A stretch of 64,000 nt of DNA from Tunturiibacter gelidiferens (GTDB lineage: Bacteria > Acidobacteriota > Terriglobia > Terriglobales > Acidobacteriaceae): positions 992,001 to 1,056,000 of the forward strand of contig NZ_JACCCV010000001.1 in the NCBI RefSeq assembly GCF_013410115.1, read 5' to 3'. Each line of letters opens with the position of its first letter. Position 1 is the stretch's first letter. Below are positions 1 to 8,815 of the stretch, piece after piece. Both the position numbers and the translations under genes were made by a program. The notes beneath the pieces are model-generated. The model had not been told where the DNA came from. It was given only the letters and a program-made list of their open reading frames with translations, and ran no database searches.

Positions 1-473
1 GCCATCTCTGCCATTCGCATGTTTGCAATATCATGTTGCTTCAGATTGATCTCTGCGGGCGATCCAGCGCCCTCCAGAATAATCACCTGATACTCAGAGG
101 CCAGGGAATCATAGCTCTCGCGGACCACTGGCAGCAGCTCTTCTATGCGCCGTCGATGATAGTCCGCTGCCGTGACACGTCCCCAGATCTTTCCGCGTAC
201 AACCACCTGAGAAGAATGATCGCCAGACGGCTTGATCAAGATAGGATTCATGTGAACCGAAGCCGCGACACCGGCAGCCTCTGCCTGCAAAGCCTGCGCT
301 CGGCCAATCTCAAGACCTTCAATCGTTGCCGCAGAGTTCAACGACATGTTCTGAGATTTGAACGGCGCGACACGATACCCGTGCTGCGCAAAGATGCGAC
401 ACAGAGCGGTGGTCATCAACGACTTGCCGACATGGGAGCCTGTGCCCAGAACCATAATCGCACGCGCCCTCAT
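1..473 (-). CDS. cobQ: Cobyric acid synthase CobQ, N-terminal part (runs off the left edge)
   Basis: Only about 157 N-terminal codons are present; the gene continues beyond base 1. The product begins [18 protein letters not shown], a P-loop of the dethiobiotin-synthetase-like fold, followed by the family signature KSQNMSLNS near residue 40. CobQ amidates the b, d, e and g carboxyls of adenosylcobyrinic acid a,c-diamide using glutamine and ATP; the GATase half lies outside the window. The ATG at 473 overlaps the bluB stop (ATGA at 473-470), so translation is probably coupled. It is the last visible gene of the riboswitch-led B12 operon. The assignment as CobQ rather than CbiA rests on the KSQNMSLNS motif, which CbiA lacks. 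Confidence 0.93.
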   Translation of the reverse strand, partial: MRARAIMVLGTGSHVGKSLMTTALCRIFAQHGYRVAPFKSQNMSLNSAATIEGLEIGRAQALQAEAAGVAASVHMNPILIKPSGDHSSQVVVRGKIWGRVTAADYHRRRIEELLPVVRESYDSLASEYQVIILEGAGSPAEINLKQHDIANMRMAEM

Positions 474-1153
474 GATGCCGTCCGTCCTTCATCCCATTTG
501 CTGTCGTATTGGTCCAACGAGAGCACGCTCTTCAGTGGTGTTCTCTTTTCCCAGCCCGCGCGCTCCAAATCCGGCGTCGTTGAAAACGCATCCACATATC
601 CCAGGCAGAGATAAGCGACCGGAGTTATATGGACGGGAATCTTCAGCGCCTCGCGCAACAAAGCTGGTTCGAGAATACTCACCCAACCGACGCCAACTCC
701 CTCAGCCCTCGCAGCGAGCCACAGATTCTGAATCGCGCAGACGGCCGAGTAGATCGCGGTCTCAGGCATCGTCCGCCGCCCCAACTGATGCCCCTGGCTA
801 CTCTGCGAATCACACACGATGCACAGATTCTGCGGCGCTTCTAAAATTCCTTCGAGTTTCATTCCTGCATAGCTCTGTTGCTGTTCTCCTTTGTAACCGG
901 CCCGTGCCTGCTCGTTTGCTCCGAGAAAAATCTGATGGACCCTCTGGCGCACGGCGAGTTCGCGCACAACGATAAATCGCCACGGCTGCATCAGGCCGAC
1001 AGAAGGCGCATTGTGTGCGGCCTCCAGGAGCCGATGTAGAAGTTCATCTGGGATCAGCTCTGGCAGAAAGCCGCGACGCACGTCTCTCCGTTCGCGGATC
1101 GCCCGGTAAACCGCCCGTCGCTCACTCTCATCGAAGCCTGTAGCCTTCGTCAT
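470..1153 (-). CDS. bluB: 5,6-dimethylbenzimidazole synthase BluB
   Basis: BluB breaks down reduced FMN with oxygen to make 5,6-dimethylbenzimidazole, the lower ligand of B12. The protein has the nitroreductase-like fold with family motifs [16 protein letters not shown] (about residues 46-61), [11 protein letters not shown] and [20 protein letters not shown]. Length (227 aa) is normal. The start at 1153 is chosen because it forms an ATGA overlap with the stop of the upstream adenosyltransferase, as at most other junctions of this operon; an upstream in-frame ATG at 1171 is possible. It supplies the base that CobT activates, which indicates that the cell makes DMB-cobalamin aerobically. Confidence 0.93.
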   Translation of the reverse strand: MTKATGFDESERRAVYRAIRERRDVRRGFLPELIPDELLHRLLEAAHNAPSVGLMQPWRFIVVRELAVRQRVHQIFLGANEQARAGYKGEQQQSYAGMKLEGILEAPQNLCIVCDSQSSQGHQLGRRTMPETAIYSAVCAIQNLWLAARAEGVGVGWVSILEPALLREALKIPVHITPVAYLCLGYVDAFSTTPDLERAGWEKRTPLKSVLSLDQYDSKWDEGRTAS

Positions 1154-1728
1154 TTCCATGCTCTTGACCACTTCGGTCCCGCGGTATCTCCGCTGCGCAA
1201 CCGTGCATCCACGCCTGCTTTGACTTCAATGAGTCTGCCGAAGAGCCAGATCACATCGGATAAGCGATTGAGGTAAGAGAGTATTTCCGGCTTGAACTCT
1301 ACGCCGCTGTTTGCAAGTCGAACCGCGTTTCGCTCTGCCCGGCGGCAAACAGTGCGTGCGACCTCAAAAGCCGCCGATTCTGTATGTGCGCCTGGTAGCG
1401 ACCAGTCGGAAAGTATGCCTTCGGTCGCCTCGATCTGATGAACGAGATTGGTCAGCATATCAACGTCCTCAGTCAAGACAGATGGTGGACTTTTCTTGCT
1501 CTCTGGAGGAGTAGCCAGCGCAGACCCCACTCGAAACAGTGTGCGTTGAATTGTCTCGGTCCAATCGTGAATCTCTTTGTTCGTGCAGATGCTTCGGGCA
1601 AAGCCCAGAGTCGAGTTCAACTCGTCGACTGTGCCATAGGCCTCAACGCGCAAGTCAGCCTTCGAGATACGAATCCCGCCGGCAAGTCCTGTCTCGCCTC
1701 CATCTCCTCGTTTTGTTGCGATGCTCAT
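1150..1728 (-). CDS. PduO-type cob(I)alamin adenosyltransferase
   Basis: Transfers the 5'-deoxyadenosyl group of ATP to cob(I)alamin or a cobinamide-type corrinoid. The N-terminus carries the nucleotide-binding signature TKRGDGGETGLAGG (residues 5-18), followed by VEAYGTVDELNSTLGFA; the C-terminal half has RAERNAVRLA and LNRLSDVIWLFGR, both typical of the PduO/MMAB five-helix bundle. Length 192 aa is normal. Its ATG overlaps the stop of the upstream uncharacterised gene (1725-1728) and its stop overlaps the bluB start. The family is clear; whether it works in de novo synthesis or salvage cannot be told from sequence. Confidence 0.95.
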   Translation of the reverse strand: MSIATKRGDGGETGLAGGIRISKADLRVEAYGTVDELNSTLGFARSICTNKEIHDWTETIQRTLFRVGSALATPPESKKSPPSVLTEDVDMLTNLVHQIEATEGILSDWSLPGAHTESAAFEVARTVCRRAERNAVRLANSGVEFKPEILSYLNRLSDVIWLFGRLIEVKAGVDARLRSGDTAGPKWSRAWK

Positions 1729-2597
1729 AGTCTTTCCCCTTGTCCTTCTTGAATTTCGTCAAACGGCTCCAGCGACTCTTCCACACGAATACGAATGACC
1801 TTGCGAAGAGCGGTTCTCTCGTAGCGCAGAATCATGCTGCTATCAAGAAAATCCGTGACCCGCGGAGGACGATCGGAGAACAGCTGCTCATCATGGAAGA
1901 ACCATGGGGTCGTCGCACCCAGCTCCTCGATGCTCCGCGCATAGATCACAACGGCTGGTATCCGATCTACTCCCGCCTGTAGCAGATGGTAGGCGCGATG
2001 ATAGCCGTCGCGCAAAAACCACCGCCCGCGTAGTTCAGCCACTTCGAAGAAAGGGCTGCCGCCATAGAGTGAAAGTGGCAAAGCCCCACATCCGCTTGTC
2101 TTCGGAGTAAACCGCAGTTGGAGGTCAGGATTGTTCGAGTGCAGGCTAATATCCAAACGGTCAGTATCGCTGCCGTTATGAACCAGAAGATGCTCGGTGC
2201 TGCGTTGCGAACTGACTGCGAGCGAGATCAATCCGGGCCAATCACCTTGTTTTGGCGTGAACGAAGCTTGCCGCGAAGGGCTAAAGATCAACCTGCGCTG
2301 AAATGCAAGCAAGAGGCGCAGGTCGACCACGCCCAGCGTCCAGTCAAGGCTCTGATACTCCAAGTGCAAGTCTTCGCGTTGCGTTGCCATCGCGAGCAAA
2401 GGTTGAATGTCTCGTGTTTCTTGCTCGAGCAGGGCGTTTGTAGTTGCGTAACGATCGCGTTCGGCTAATCTCGTGTTTGCTCGTCTAATTCGAGCAGCCA
2501 ACTCTGTCGAATCGAAACCTGCGGCGCCGTCGCGGTAGGAATATTCATCCAAACCCCAGGCTATCAACTCATGCACGTCAACCTTAGGGGAGGTCAT
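1725..2597 (-). CDS. Uncharacterised protein embedded in the B12 operon, ParB/sulfiredoxin-like motif
   Basis: I do not recognise a named family. The 290-residue soluble protein has a charged N-terminal half (about 1-110, probably helical) and, at about residues 195-220, the motif RWFLRDGYHRAYHLLQAG followed by IPAVVIY. This resembles the DGHHR-type nucleotide-binding loop of ParB N-terminal/sulfiredoxin folds. No signal peptide or membrane segment is visible. It is locked between cobC and the adenosyltransferase by 4-base overlaps at both ends (2594-2597 and 1725-1728), so it is co-translated with B12 genes. That position suggests, but does not prove, a role in corrinoid metabolism. Confidence 0.8.
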   Translation of the reverse strand: MTSPKVDVHELIAWGLDEYSYRDGAAGFDSTELAARIRRANTRLAERDRYATTNALLEQETRDIQPLLAMATQREDLHLEYQSLDWTLGVVDLRLLLAFQRRLIFSPSRQASFTPKQGDWPGLISLAVSSQRSTEHLLVHNGSDTDRLDISLHSNNPDLQLRFTPKTSGCGALPLSLYGGSPFFEVAELRGRWFLRDGYHRAYHLLQAGVDRIPAVVIYARSIEELGATTPWFFHDEQLFSDRPPRVTDFLDSSMILRYERTALRKVIRIRVEESLEPFDEIQEGQGERL

Positions 2598-3181
2598 AAG
2601 TGTGCTCCAATGACCTGGCCCCGGAGCGAGAGTGCGACACTATGACGAACGATGGCACAGTAAGTCTTAGTCTGCCTCCAGGCATCGGCCTGATTGCAGT
2701 TGTTCAGCGAACACAGCACAGTCCTCAGCACCCCGGCGTGAGTCACAACCGCGATGCTTTGCTCTGCTGCCTTTGTAGACAAGAATTCCACTTCATTCAA
2801 CACGCGCTGTTCAAAGTGTCTGAAAGCTTCCCCGTCAGGGGCGGCCAGCATCGGGTGTTTCGCTATCCATTGACGCGCATAAACCGCGTCCCGTTGCTCA
2901 ATCTCTTTCCAGCTAAGACCCTCCCATGTGCCGAAGTTGATCTCGCGCAGTGTTGGACGGACATTGCACTCGACCCCGAATGCCTCGGCGATCGCGTTGG
3001 CAGTCGATGAGGCGCGACGCAGATCGCTCGTGTAAACAATCTCGATACTCTCCTCGCGAAGCCTGTTGATCAGTTCGGAGATCTGTTCACGTCCCCGCGC
3101 ATTAACCTCAGGGTCAGAGTGACCGCAGAAGGTTCCGGCCATATCTGTCTCGGCATGACGAATGAAGAGGATTCCGCTCAT
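2594..3181 (-). CDS. cobC: Histidine phosphatase, probable alpha-ribazole-5'-phosphate phosphatase CobC
   Basis: Phosphoglycerate-mutase-fold phosphatase with the catalytic FIRHAET motif at residues 6-12 and the second histidine in VVTHAGVLR; LREINFGTWEGLSW is the usual middle motif (E and W positions). In cobalamin synthesis CobC removes the 5'-phosphate from alpha-ribazole phosphate or adenosylcobalamin phosphate. The start at 3181 is preferred over 3190 because it overlaps the cobS stop as ATGA. Histidine phosphatases are hard to assign by sequence alone; the CobC call rests on its place between cobS and the adenosyltransferase. Confidence 0.88.
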   Translation of the reverse strand: MSGILFIRHAETDMAGTFCGHSDPEVNARGREQISELINRLREESIEIVYTSDLRRASSTANAIAEAFGVECNVRPTLREINFGTWEGLSWKEIEQRDAVYARQWIAKHPMLAAPDGEAFRHFEQRVLNEVEFLSTKAAEQSIAVVTHAGVLRTVLCSLNNCNQADAWRQTKTYCAIVRHSVALSLRGQVIGAHL

Positions 3182-3942
3182 GCGATCCATACTCCACAGA
3201 AGTAAACCGCGATTTCAGTGAGCTGATTGGTCGCACCGAAGCAGTCGCCGGTTACGCCATCGATCTTTCGATAGTAGAACCACCCGCTCAATACCACCAC
3301 GAGGAGAGAGGCGAGAAGCGGCTCCGTGGAAGCACCCCGAAGAGCGAAGACCACGACCGCAGCAGCGAAGATCGAACCAAATAACAGTGAAGGTAGAGAT
3401 GTAAGTCGAGCGATGCGCGCACCTTGTCCCTCCTGTTTGCGAGCAGGGGGAAGAAAATAACTTAGTGGAAGGGAACTCCATCGGCAGAGTACATGGGCCG
3501 AGATGACGTATGCGGCAAAGTGCTCCATCGGCATCGAAGACAGCAGCAGATAGCGCGCCAGTAAAGACAGGACAAGTGCGGTTGCGCCATAACTTCCAAT
3601 TCTGCTGTCTCGAAGGATCGCCAATACCCGATCCTTCGTCCATCCACCACCGAACCCGTCTGCAGTATCCGCAAGGCCATCTTCATGGAGGAAGCCGGTA
3701 ATCAACACAAGGTAAGTCAACACGACTACCGCGACGAGTGGACGAGCCAGGTGCGACGTCAGCAGCTTTTGCAGCAGCACGGCTCCTGATCCGACGACCA
3801 GTCCAACCAGCGGAAAGAATTTGACGGCACGCGAGAGGGAATCGGACTCGAACGCTATTTCAGGCATGGGAATTCGCGTGAGGAACTGAGAGGCGACCAC
3901 AAGCTCTTCACCAAGTCTCCGAATCTGTTTTGCTGCCGTCAA
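3178..3942 (-). CDS. cobS: Adenosylcobinamide-GDP ribazoletransferase CobS
   Basis: Integral membrane enzyme joining adenosylcobinamide-GDP and alpha-ribazole (phosphate), the last assembly step of cobalamin. The signature LHEDGLADTADGFGGG (about residues 85-100) carries the acidic metal-binding residues, and FFPLVGLVVG lies in the first membrane segment. The C-terminus has the family motif DCFGATNQLTE. Several hydrophobic segments are visible; length 254 aa is normal. It starts with TTG at 3942, overlapping the cobT stop (TTGA). Confidence 0.95.
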   Translation of the reverse strand: MTAAKQIRRLGEELVVASQFLTRIPMPEIAFESDSLSRAVKFFPLVGLVVGSGAVLLQKLLTSHLARPLVAVVVLTYLVLITGFLHEDGLADTADGFGGGWTKDRVLAILRDSRIGSYGATALVLSLLARYLLLSSMPMEHFAAYVISAHVLCRWSSLPLSYFLPPARKQEGQGARIARLTSLPSLLFGSIFAAAVVVFALRGASTEPLLASLLVVVLSGWFYYRKIDGVTGDCFGATNQLTEIAVYFCGVWIA

Positions 3943-5054
3943 TCCTTAGCCTCGCTCACCCCAGCAGATTCAAACGTCGCCATCTGGTTGTAGAGGCACA
4001 TTGCTGATTCGAGAATCGGCATAGCCAGGACCGCGCCGGCGCCTTCGCCGAGCCGCATATTTAAAGTCAGAATCGGCTTCAATCCCAGGTAGTCCAGGAG
4101 TGCCTGGTGTCCAGGTTCTTCGGATTGATGCCCAGCAAAAAGATAGCCGCGCACCTGCGGCACCATCGCAAACGCAATCGCCGCTGCTGCCGTCGAGATG
4201 AACCCGTCGACAACGATTGCCACTCCATGCCGCGCCGCGCCGAGTATGAAACCTGTCATCGCGGCAATTTCCAATCCGCCGACGATACGGAGTACATCGA
4301 CTGGATCAGGCAGAGTATGGCCTCCCGCTTCACCGAAATACTTCTGCAAAACCGCTTCGATGATCCGGCGCTTGTGCTGCAACGCCTCGGTATTCACGCC
4401 GGTCCCTTTGCCGGTCGTCACCTCAACCGACCTCCGGGTAAGGAGAGATGTGATGGCGCTCGCCGCCGTGGTATTTCCGATGCCCATCTCTCCGACAGCG
4501 ACTAAGCTGTGGCCCTTCGCCTTCGAATCGTCTGCGAGGTTCAATCCAACGTTGAGAGCTTCTATCACTTCCTCTCTGCTCATCGCCGGCTCTCGCATCA
4601 TGTTGCGCGTTCCTCGGCGCACTTTTCGATGCAGCAAACCATCAATCCGATCGAAATCCGCATCAACGCCTACATCGACTACGTTCATCTCTACACCATG
4701 AAGTTTCGCAAGCACATTGATAGCCGCACCATGAGCAAGAAAGTTGAGCACCATCTGCCGCGTCACTTCGCTTGGATACGCACTGACGCCCTCAGCGGTG
4801 ACTCCATGATCGGCGGCAAAGACGTACACGGCCTTTTGCAACGGCTTCGCATAGTTTTGCTGTCGAATCGACACCATCTGGGCCGCGAGATCTTCGAGCC
4901 GACCGAGGCTACCCAGCGGCTTCGTCAATGCATCCAAATGCACTCGCGCTCGCGCAAGCCATTGTTGACTTGGCACTTCGATTGTCGACGTGATTTTAGG
5001 ATCGATTAATTGAGTTGATGCGTTCACCCATCCCTCCAGACCCAGAGTCTGCAC
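3939..5054 (-). CDS. cobT: Nicotinate-nucleotide--dimethylbenzimidazole phosphoribosyltransferase CobT
   Basis: Activates the lower ligand base by moving phosphoribose from nicotinate mononucleotide to DMB, giving alpha-ribazole 5'-phosphate. Family motifs are TKPLGSLGRLEDLA (about residue 45), FAADHGVTAEGVSAYP, GEMGIGNTTAASAI and the C-terminal LRLGEGAGAVLA region with the catalytic Glu. The apparent GTG start at 5054 gives 371 aa, with an N-terminal extension of about 30 residues before the conserved region; a later start is possible. It lies 6 bases after cbiA, the only non-overlapping junction seen between adjacent genes of this operon. Confidence 0.96.
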   Translation of the reverse strand: MQTLGLEGWVNASTQLIDPKITSTIEVPSQQWLARARVHLDALTKPLGSLGRLEDLAAQMVSIRQQNYAKPLQKAVYVFAADHGVTAEGVSAYPSEVTRQMVLNFLAHGAAINVLAKLHGVEMNVVDVGVDADFDRIDGLLHRKVRRGTRNMMREPAMSREEVIEALNVGLNLADDSKAKGHSLVAVGEMGIGNTTAASAITSLLTRRSVEVTTGKGTGVNTEALQHKRRIIEAVLQKYFGEAGGHTLPDPVDVLRIVGGLEIAAMTGFILGAARHGVAIVVDGFISTAAAAIAFAMVPQVRGYLFAGHQSEEPGHQALLDYLGLKPILTLNMRLGEGAGAVLAMPILESAMCLYNQMATFESAGVSEAKD

Positions 5055-5060
5055 GCCGCC

Positions 5061-6452
5061 TCACTTCGTCACCGCCTGCGGCATTCGCGCTCGTCGAACT
5101 GCAGCGACAAAATCTCTCGCGATCTTAGTGTTCGCTCGCAGGTGTAGATGGACATAACTGGCCAGCACATTGCCTTGACGGAACCCTTCAAGCTCTTCTT
5201 TCCCGGACATTGAGTATTGCACGCGATAACATGTTGCCGCTTCTCCCCGCGAGACGATACAGGAGTAGTGAAAGCTATGCCCGCGCACAGTTGTCCCCTT
5301 CACGCCCAGCAGACAGTCTTCAGTGAACTCTACGGTGACGTATCCAAACTGTACGAGCTTACCGGTCATCTGCATCGAGAGTGGCAGCACGTCAGCCATT
5401 GCGAAGGTCTCTCCGCTGGCGGTGCTAAGGCTCTTGGACAGATAAATCATTCCACCGCACTCCGCATAGACCGGTCTTCCCGAAGCAGCGAAGGCACGAA
5501 CATCATCCAGCATGCTCCGATTGTTGCTCAACTGTTCTGCATGGAGTTCGGGATATCCTCCTCCTAAGTAGAGTCCGTCCAGTCCTGTTGGAAGACACCT
5601 ATCGTGCAGTGGACTGAACTGAACGATCTCGGACCCCTGTTCGCGCAGTAGATCCAGATTGTCCTCGTAATAGAACGAGAAAGCGTGATCCGATGGCACG
5701 CCGATTCGCACAGCTTCTTCAGATTGCGAGTGCCTCACGCCTGAATCCTGATCCTCGTTCAGCTTCAAACCGCACTGGAGTTCAAGCAAACGATCAAGAT
5801 CGAAGAACCTTTCTGCAAGCGCAGCCAGTGTGTCGATCGCAGTATCATCTTCAGTCGCAGCCTCAGCTGCACCCTGCAGGCCTAGATGCCGCTCGGGAAT
5901 TGCGATCGTCTGATCACGGGGCAGCCAACCCAGAATCTTCGTCCTGCACGAGGTCTCAATCGCCGCCCGCAGCATCTCGTAGTGCCTCTCGGTCGCAACG
6001 CGATTCAAAATCACACCCGCAAGCCGCAAATCCGGATCGAACATCTCAAAGCCGAGCAGAACCGCAGCGATGCTCCTCGCTGTCTTCGCAGCGTCGACAA
6101 CCAGCACCACAGGCAGCTTTAGCAGCTTGGCGATCTCCGCAGTGCTACCTGCTTCGGTGTTCCCGCTCTTTCCGTCGAACAACCCCATCATACCTTCAGC
6201 GACTAGAACATCCACACCGCGCGCGACACTGCGCAGAACACTGCGATTAGCCTCTTCGCTTAGCATCCACGTATCAATGTTTCGAGCTTTTCGGCCGCAA
6301 ATTCGCGTGTGATGTCCAGTATCCAGAAAGTCGGGTCCACATTTAAATGGCTGCACAGCGAGCCCACGTCGTCGGAGCCCCGCCATAATCGCCAGTGCAA
6401 CCGTCGTCTTGCCAACGCCGCTAGCGGTGCCCGACACTAACAGGCCTCTCAC
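5061..6452 (-). CDS. cbiA: Cobyrinate a,c-diamide synthase (CbiA/CobB)
   Basis: Glutamine-dependent amidation of cobyrinic acid (or hydrogenobyrinic acid) at the a and c side chains. The N-terminal synthetase domain begins with the P-loop SGTASGVGKTT (residues 7-17) and has FKCGPDFLDTGHH; the C-terminal class I GATase domain has LYLGGGYPELHAEQL and the nucleophile Cys in YAECGGMIYL. Length 463 aa is typical. It starts with GTG at 6452, overlapping the cobU stop (GTGA). Sequence alone does not separate the early-cobalt (CbiA) from the late-cobalt (CobB) role, and no corrin-ring methyltransferase genes are in the window to decide it. Confidence 0.94.
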   Translation of the reverse strand: MRGLLVSGTASGVGKTTVALAIMAGLRRRGLAVQPFKCGPDFLDTGHHTRICGRKARNIDTWMLSEEANRSVLRSVARGVDVLVAEGMMGLFDGKSGNTEAGSTAEIAKLLKLPVVLVVDAAKTARSIAAVLLGFEMFDPDLRLAGVILNRVATERHYEMLRAAIETSCRTKILGWLPRDQTIAIPERHLGLQGAAEAATEDDTAIDTLAALAERFFDLDRLLELQCGLKLNEDQDSGVRHSQSEEAVRIGVPSDHAFSFYYEDNLDLLREQGSEIVQFSPLHDRCLPTGLDGLYLGGGYPELHAEQLSNNRSMLDDVRAFAASGRPVYAECGGMIYLSKSLSTASGETFAMADVLPLSMQMTGKLVQFGYVTVEFTEDCLLGVKGTTVRGHSFHYSCIVSRGEAATCYRVQYSMSGKEELEGFRQGNVLASYVHLHLRANTKIARDFVAAVRRARMPQAVTK

Positions 6453-7003
6453 AGCGTCACCTCAAGATGTCCCTTCAAGGCAAGCGGCAGTCCCGCCACC
6501 ATCAACACAACATCATCGGCAACTCTTGCCACGCTTTGATTGATCTCGCCCAGCAGATCGCGATATCGCCGCCCCAGGGGATACGCCGGCACCACGCCAC
6601 TGCCTACCTCGTTCGAAACCAGCACCACTGAACAACTTGCCGACCGCAACGCCTCACATAAAGCCTCGACGCGCCGATCCACAGCCCCCCGATCGTCACC
6701 TTCGGCCTCAAGAAGATTCGCTGCAAAGATCGTCAGGCAATCAACCACCATCACATCGCAGCTGGATCCCCGCTGCGCCAGCACCTGAACCAGCTCCAGT
6801 GGCTCCTCCACGGTGATCCACTCTGCCGGCCGCTCTTCGCGATGCCGTTCGATCTTCCTCTGCATCTCGTCGTCCGAGACCTTCGCCGTCGCCACAAAGA
6901 TCACGCGGCTCTCTCGCTCTGCAAGCTGTTGCGCATAACGGCTCTTGCCGCTGCGAACGCCACCAAGAACGAGTGTCACGGAACTCTGGCGCATCTCCTG
7001 CAT
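6449..7003 (-). CDS. cobU: Bifunctional adenosylcobinamide kinase / adenosylcobinamide-phosphate guanylyltransferase
   Basis: Phosphorylates adenosylcobinamide and then attaches GMP, making the GDP-activated intermediate for CobS. The P-loop LVLGGVRSGKSRYAQ lies at the N-terminus, VIFVATAK follows, and EVGSGVVPAYPLGRRYRDLLG is the family signature near the guanylylation site. The start at 7003 is chosen because a GAGGAG ribosome site sits 7 bases upstream and because the P-loop then falls at the usual distance; TTG 7036 and ATG 7024 are alternatives. It is the first gene of the B12 operon, about 137 bases after the riboswitch core. Confidence 0.95.
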   Translation of the reverse strand: MQEMRQSSVTLVLGGVRSGKSRYAQQLAERESRVIFVATAKVSDDEMQRKIERHREERPAEWITVEEPLELVQVLAQRGSSCDVMVVDCLTIFAANLLEAEGDDRGAVDRRVEALCEALRSASCSVVLVSNEVGSGVVPAYPLGRRYRDLLGEINQSVARVADDVVLMVAGLPLALKGHLEVTL

Positions 7004-7139
7004 CGTTAGCTCCTCGCCCGGCATCTTTCGAAGCAATCGAGCAGAGCGGGATGAATTTTAGGCAGCGCTCGGGCAGACTCTTACAGTCGGCGAGAATGCT
7101 CTCCAGCTCTCCCAGCGAAGCTGAATCAAGCCTGATCGG

Positions 7140-7290
7140 CCACCAGCAGGTCTCCTGACTTACGCTTCGTCGAGCTCTGACTCACCTTCCCAGGACGAAT
7201 CCCAGTGGCTTAGTACCAATCGTCAAAACTCTCAGCGCTTACAGTTACGGGGTAGCGACGGATTCACACCGTCTTCCCAACACCAGTGTA
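7140..7290 (-). promoter_or_regulatory. Cobalamin riboswitch
   Basis: Read on the minus strand, the segment carries the conserved adenosylcobalamin riboswitch core: GGTGTGAATCCGTCGCTACC near 7270-7250, GCCACTGGGA near 7210, GGGAAGGTGAGTCAGAG near 7190, and the B12 box AAGTCAGGAGACCTGC at 7161-7144. The order and spacing match the known class. It lies between the hemY stop and cobU and would shut down the whole cobU-to-cobQ operon when B12 is plentiful. Whether it acts on translation or termination is not obvious; the 137-base leader after the core may hold the switch. Confidence 0.95.
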
Positions 7291-7320
7291 GAAAAAGACT
7301 ATCCCGGTCATTGCGCCGGG
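7291..7320 (-). terminator. Possible terminator after hemY
   Basis: Just after the hemY stop (7329), the minus strand reads CCCGG, an 8-base loop, CCGGG, then ATAGTCTTTTT. The stem is short (5 bp) but GC-only and is followed by a T-rich run. It could end hemY transcripts before the riboswitch. The same bases also contain a TTGACC / 17 bases / TAGTCT promoter-like pair that could start the B12 transcript; the two readings are not exclusive. Confidence 0.4.
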
Positions 7321-7328
7321 TCAAATCT

Positions 7329-8738
7329 TTACAACTCCGCGACCTCAGCTAGACCTTCGCTCTTCCTTGCCATCCGCCGCGCCGCAACCCGAGCATCGCG
7401 CACCAGATCGGGCACGCCCACGCCATGATACCCGTTGCCGAGCAACCACAATCCGTCGAGCGCGCTCACTCGCTCATCGAGCTTCTTCATCCGCTCCAGA
7501 TGTCCCACTGCGTACTGCGGAAGACTGCGAGGCCAACGTCGCACCACAGTGACCTGCGGCTCCGGCAGCGGACCCAGAATCCTCGCCAGCTCCATCCGCG
7601 CCACAGCGGCTGTCTCGTCATTACCGCACCGCATCAGCCGTTCGGCCGCTTTCCCGCCAAAGAAGGCTCGCACCAGCCGTCCTCCCTGCGGTACCCGGTC
7701 TTCAAACTTCTGATCGACAAAGGTACCCGCAAGCAGCAGACTATCGGAGCCTGGCGGCACCAGAAAGCCGAACCCGGGCGGAACAGGAAACTTCGCGGCG
7801 TCAGGAAATCCAAATGCCGCTACCACCGCAGAGCTTGTGTCCATCTCCATCAAAGGAGCGACCTCGGGGTCCACCGGAGACAGTAGGGAACACGCAACAT
7901 CGACCGGCGCAGCCATCATCACTGCGTCGAAACGTTCGACACCTCGCGCCGTTCCTACCAGCCATCCCTCTTCGCCGTACGAGATGAACCTTACCTCCGC
8001 GAGCAGTCGAACCCAATCCTCAGGAATCGCAGCGATCATACGATCCACCAGCGTTCCCATGCCGCTCCTCAATGTTGTAAACACGGAGTGTCTCTTTGCC
8101 GCAACACTCGCCTGCAATGCGCCTATCAAACTGCCGCGCTCCCGCTCCATCGCGACAAAGGGAGCCATCACCGCACGCACGCTCAACTTCGTCACATCGC
8201 CGCCAAACACGCCGCTCAGAAGGGGTGCTCCTATCTTTGCCAGCACCTCATCTCCAAAATGGCGGCGAACAAACTCCGCAACGCTCTCGTCCTGGTCAGG
8301 GGCGGCCTCACGCAACTCCTCTGCTCGTCCCATCTCTTCGTGATACGCCAGCTTCGCCGCAGCGCTGAACATATCCGAAGCATCCATCGCATCGAGATCG
8401 ACCGGCACCATCATCCGCATACCATCCGGCATCGCCTGCAGCTTCTTGTCCACCAGCACATAGGTCTTGCGCGTCGCGTCATTCGACGGCATCACTTCAT
8501 TGCCCAGGCCAAGCTCTTCTGCCAGCTCCCGCGCCCACGGCTTCTCCGTCACCCACGCATCGGGCCCGCATTCAATGACGAACCCGCCTTCATGAACCGT
8601 CTCGATGATTCCACCCAGTCGCGTCGAGGCTTCGAACAACACCACCTGCAACGATGCGCCGTTGCGCGCCAGACGCGCCAACTCGTACGCCGCCGCCAGC
8701 CCGGCCACCCCGCCGCCAACAATCGCAACGCGCTTCAT
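7329..8738 (-). CDS. hemY: Protoporphyrinogen (coproporphyrinogen) oxidase, HemY type
   Basis: FAD-dependent oxidase of late haem synthesis, oxidising protoporphyrinogen IX or coproporphyrinogen III. The N-terminus has the dinucleotide-binding motif VAIVGGGVAGLAAAYEL and FEASTRLGGIIET; the C-terminal FAD segment is LWLLGNGYHGVGVPDLV. Length 469 aa is normal for the flavoprotein class. A good ribosome site (GGAGAGAAG directly before ATG) supports the start at 8738. It is the third gene of hemE-hemH-hemY, 77 bases after hemH. Whether the protoporphyrin or the coproporphyrin branch is used cannot be read from this gene. Confidence 0.93.
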   Translation of the reverse strand: MKRVAIVGGGVAGLAAAYELARLARNGASLQVVLFEASTRLGGIIETVHEGGFVIECGPDAWVTEKPWARELAEELGLGNEVMPSNDATRKTYVLVDKKLQAMPDGMRMMVPVDLDAMDASDMFSAAAKLAYHEEMGRAEELREAAPDQDESVAEFVRRHFGDEVLAKIGAPLLSGVFGGDVTKLSVRAVMAPFVAMERERGSLIGALQASVAAKRHSVFTTLRSGMGTLVDRMIAAIPEDWVRLLAEVRFISYGEEGWLVGTARGVERFDAVMMAAPVDVACSLLSPVDPEVAPLMEMDTSSAVVAAFGFPDAAKFPVPPGFGFLVPPGSDSLLLAGTFVDQKFEDRVPQGGRLVRAFFGGKAAERLMRCGNDETAAVARMELARILGPLPEPQVTVVRRWPRSLPQYAVGHLERMKKLDERVSALDGLWLLGNGYHGVGVPDLVRDARVAARRMARKSEGLAEVAEL

Positions 8739-8815
8739 CTTCTCTCCAGAAAAATATTCAGCAATAAAAATCGGAGGCCAGAGCCTCCGCCTTCGGCCCT
8801 CAAGACAGCCTATAC

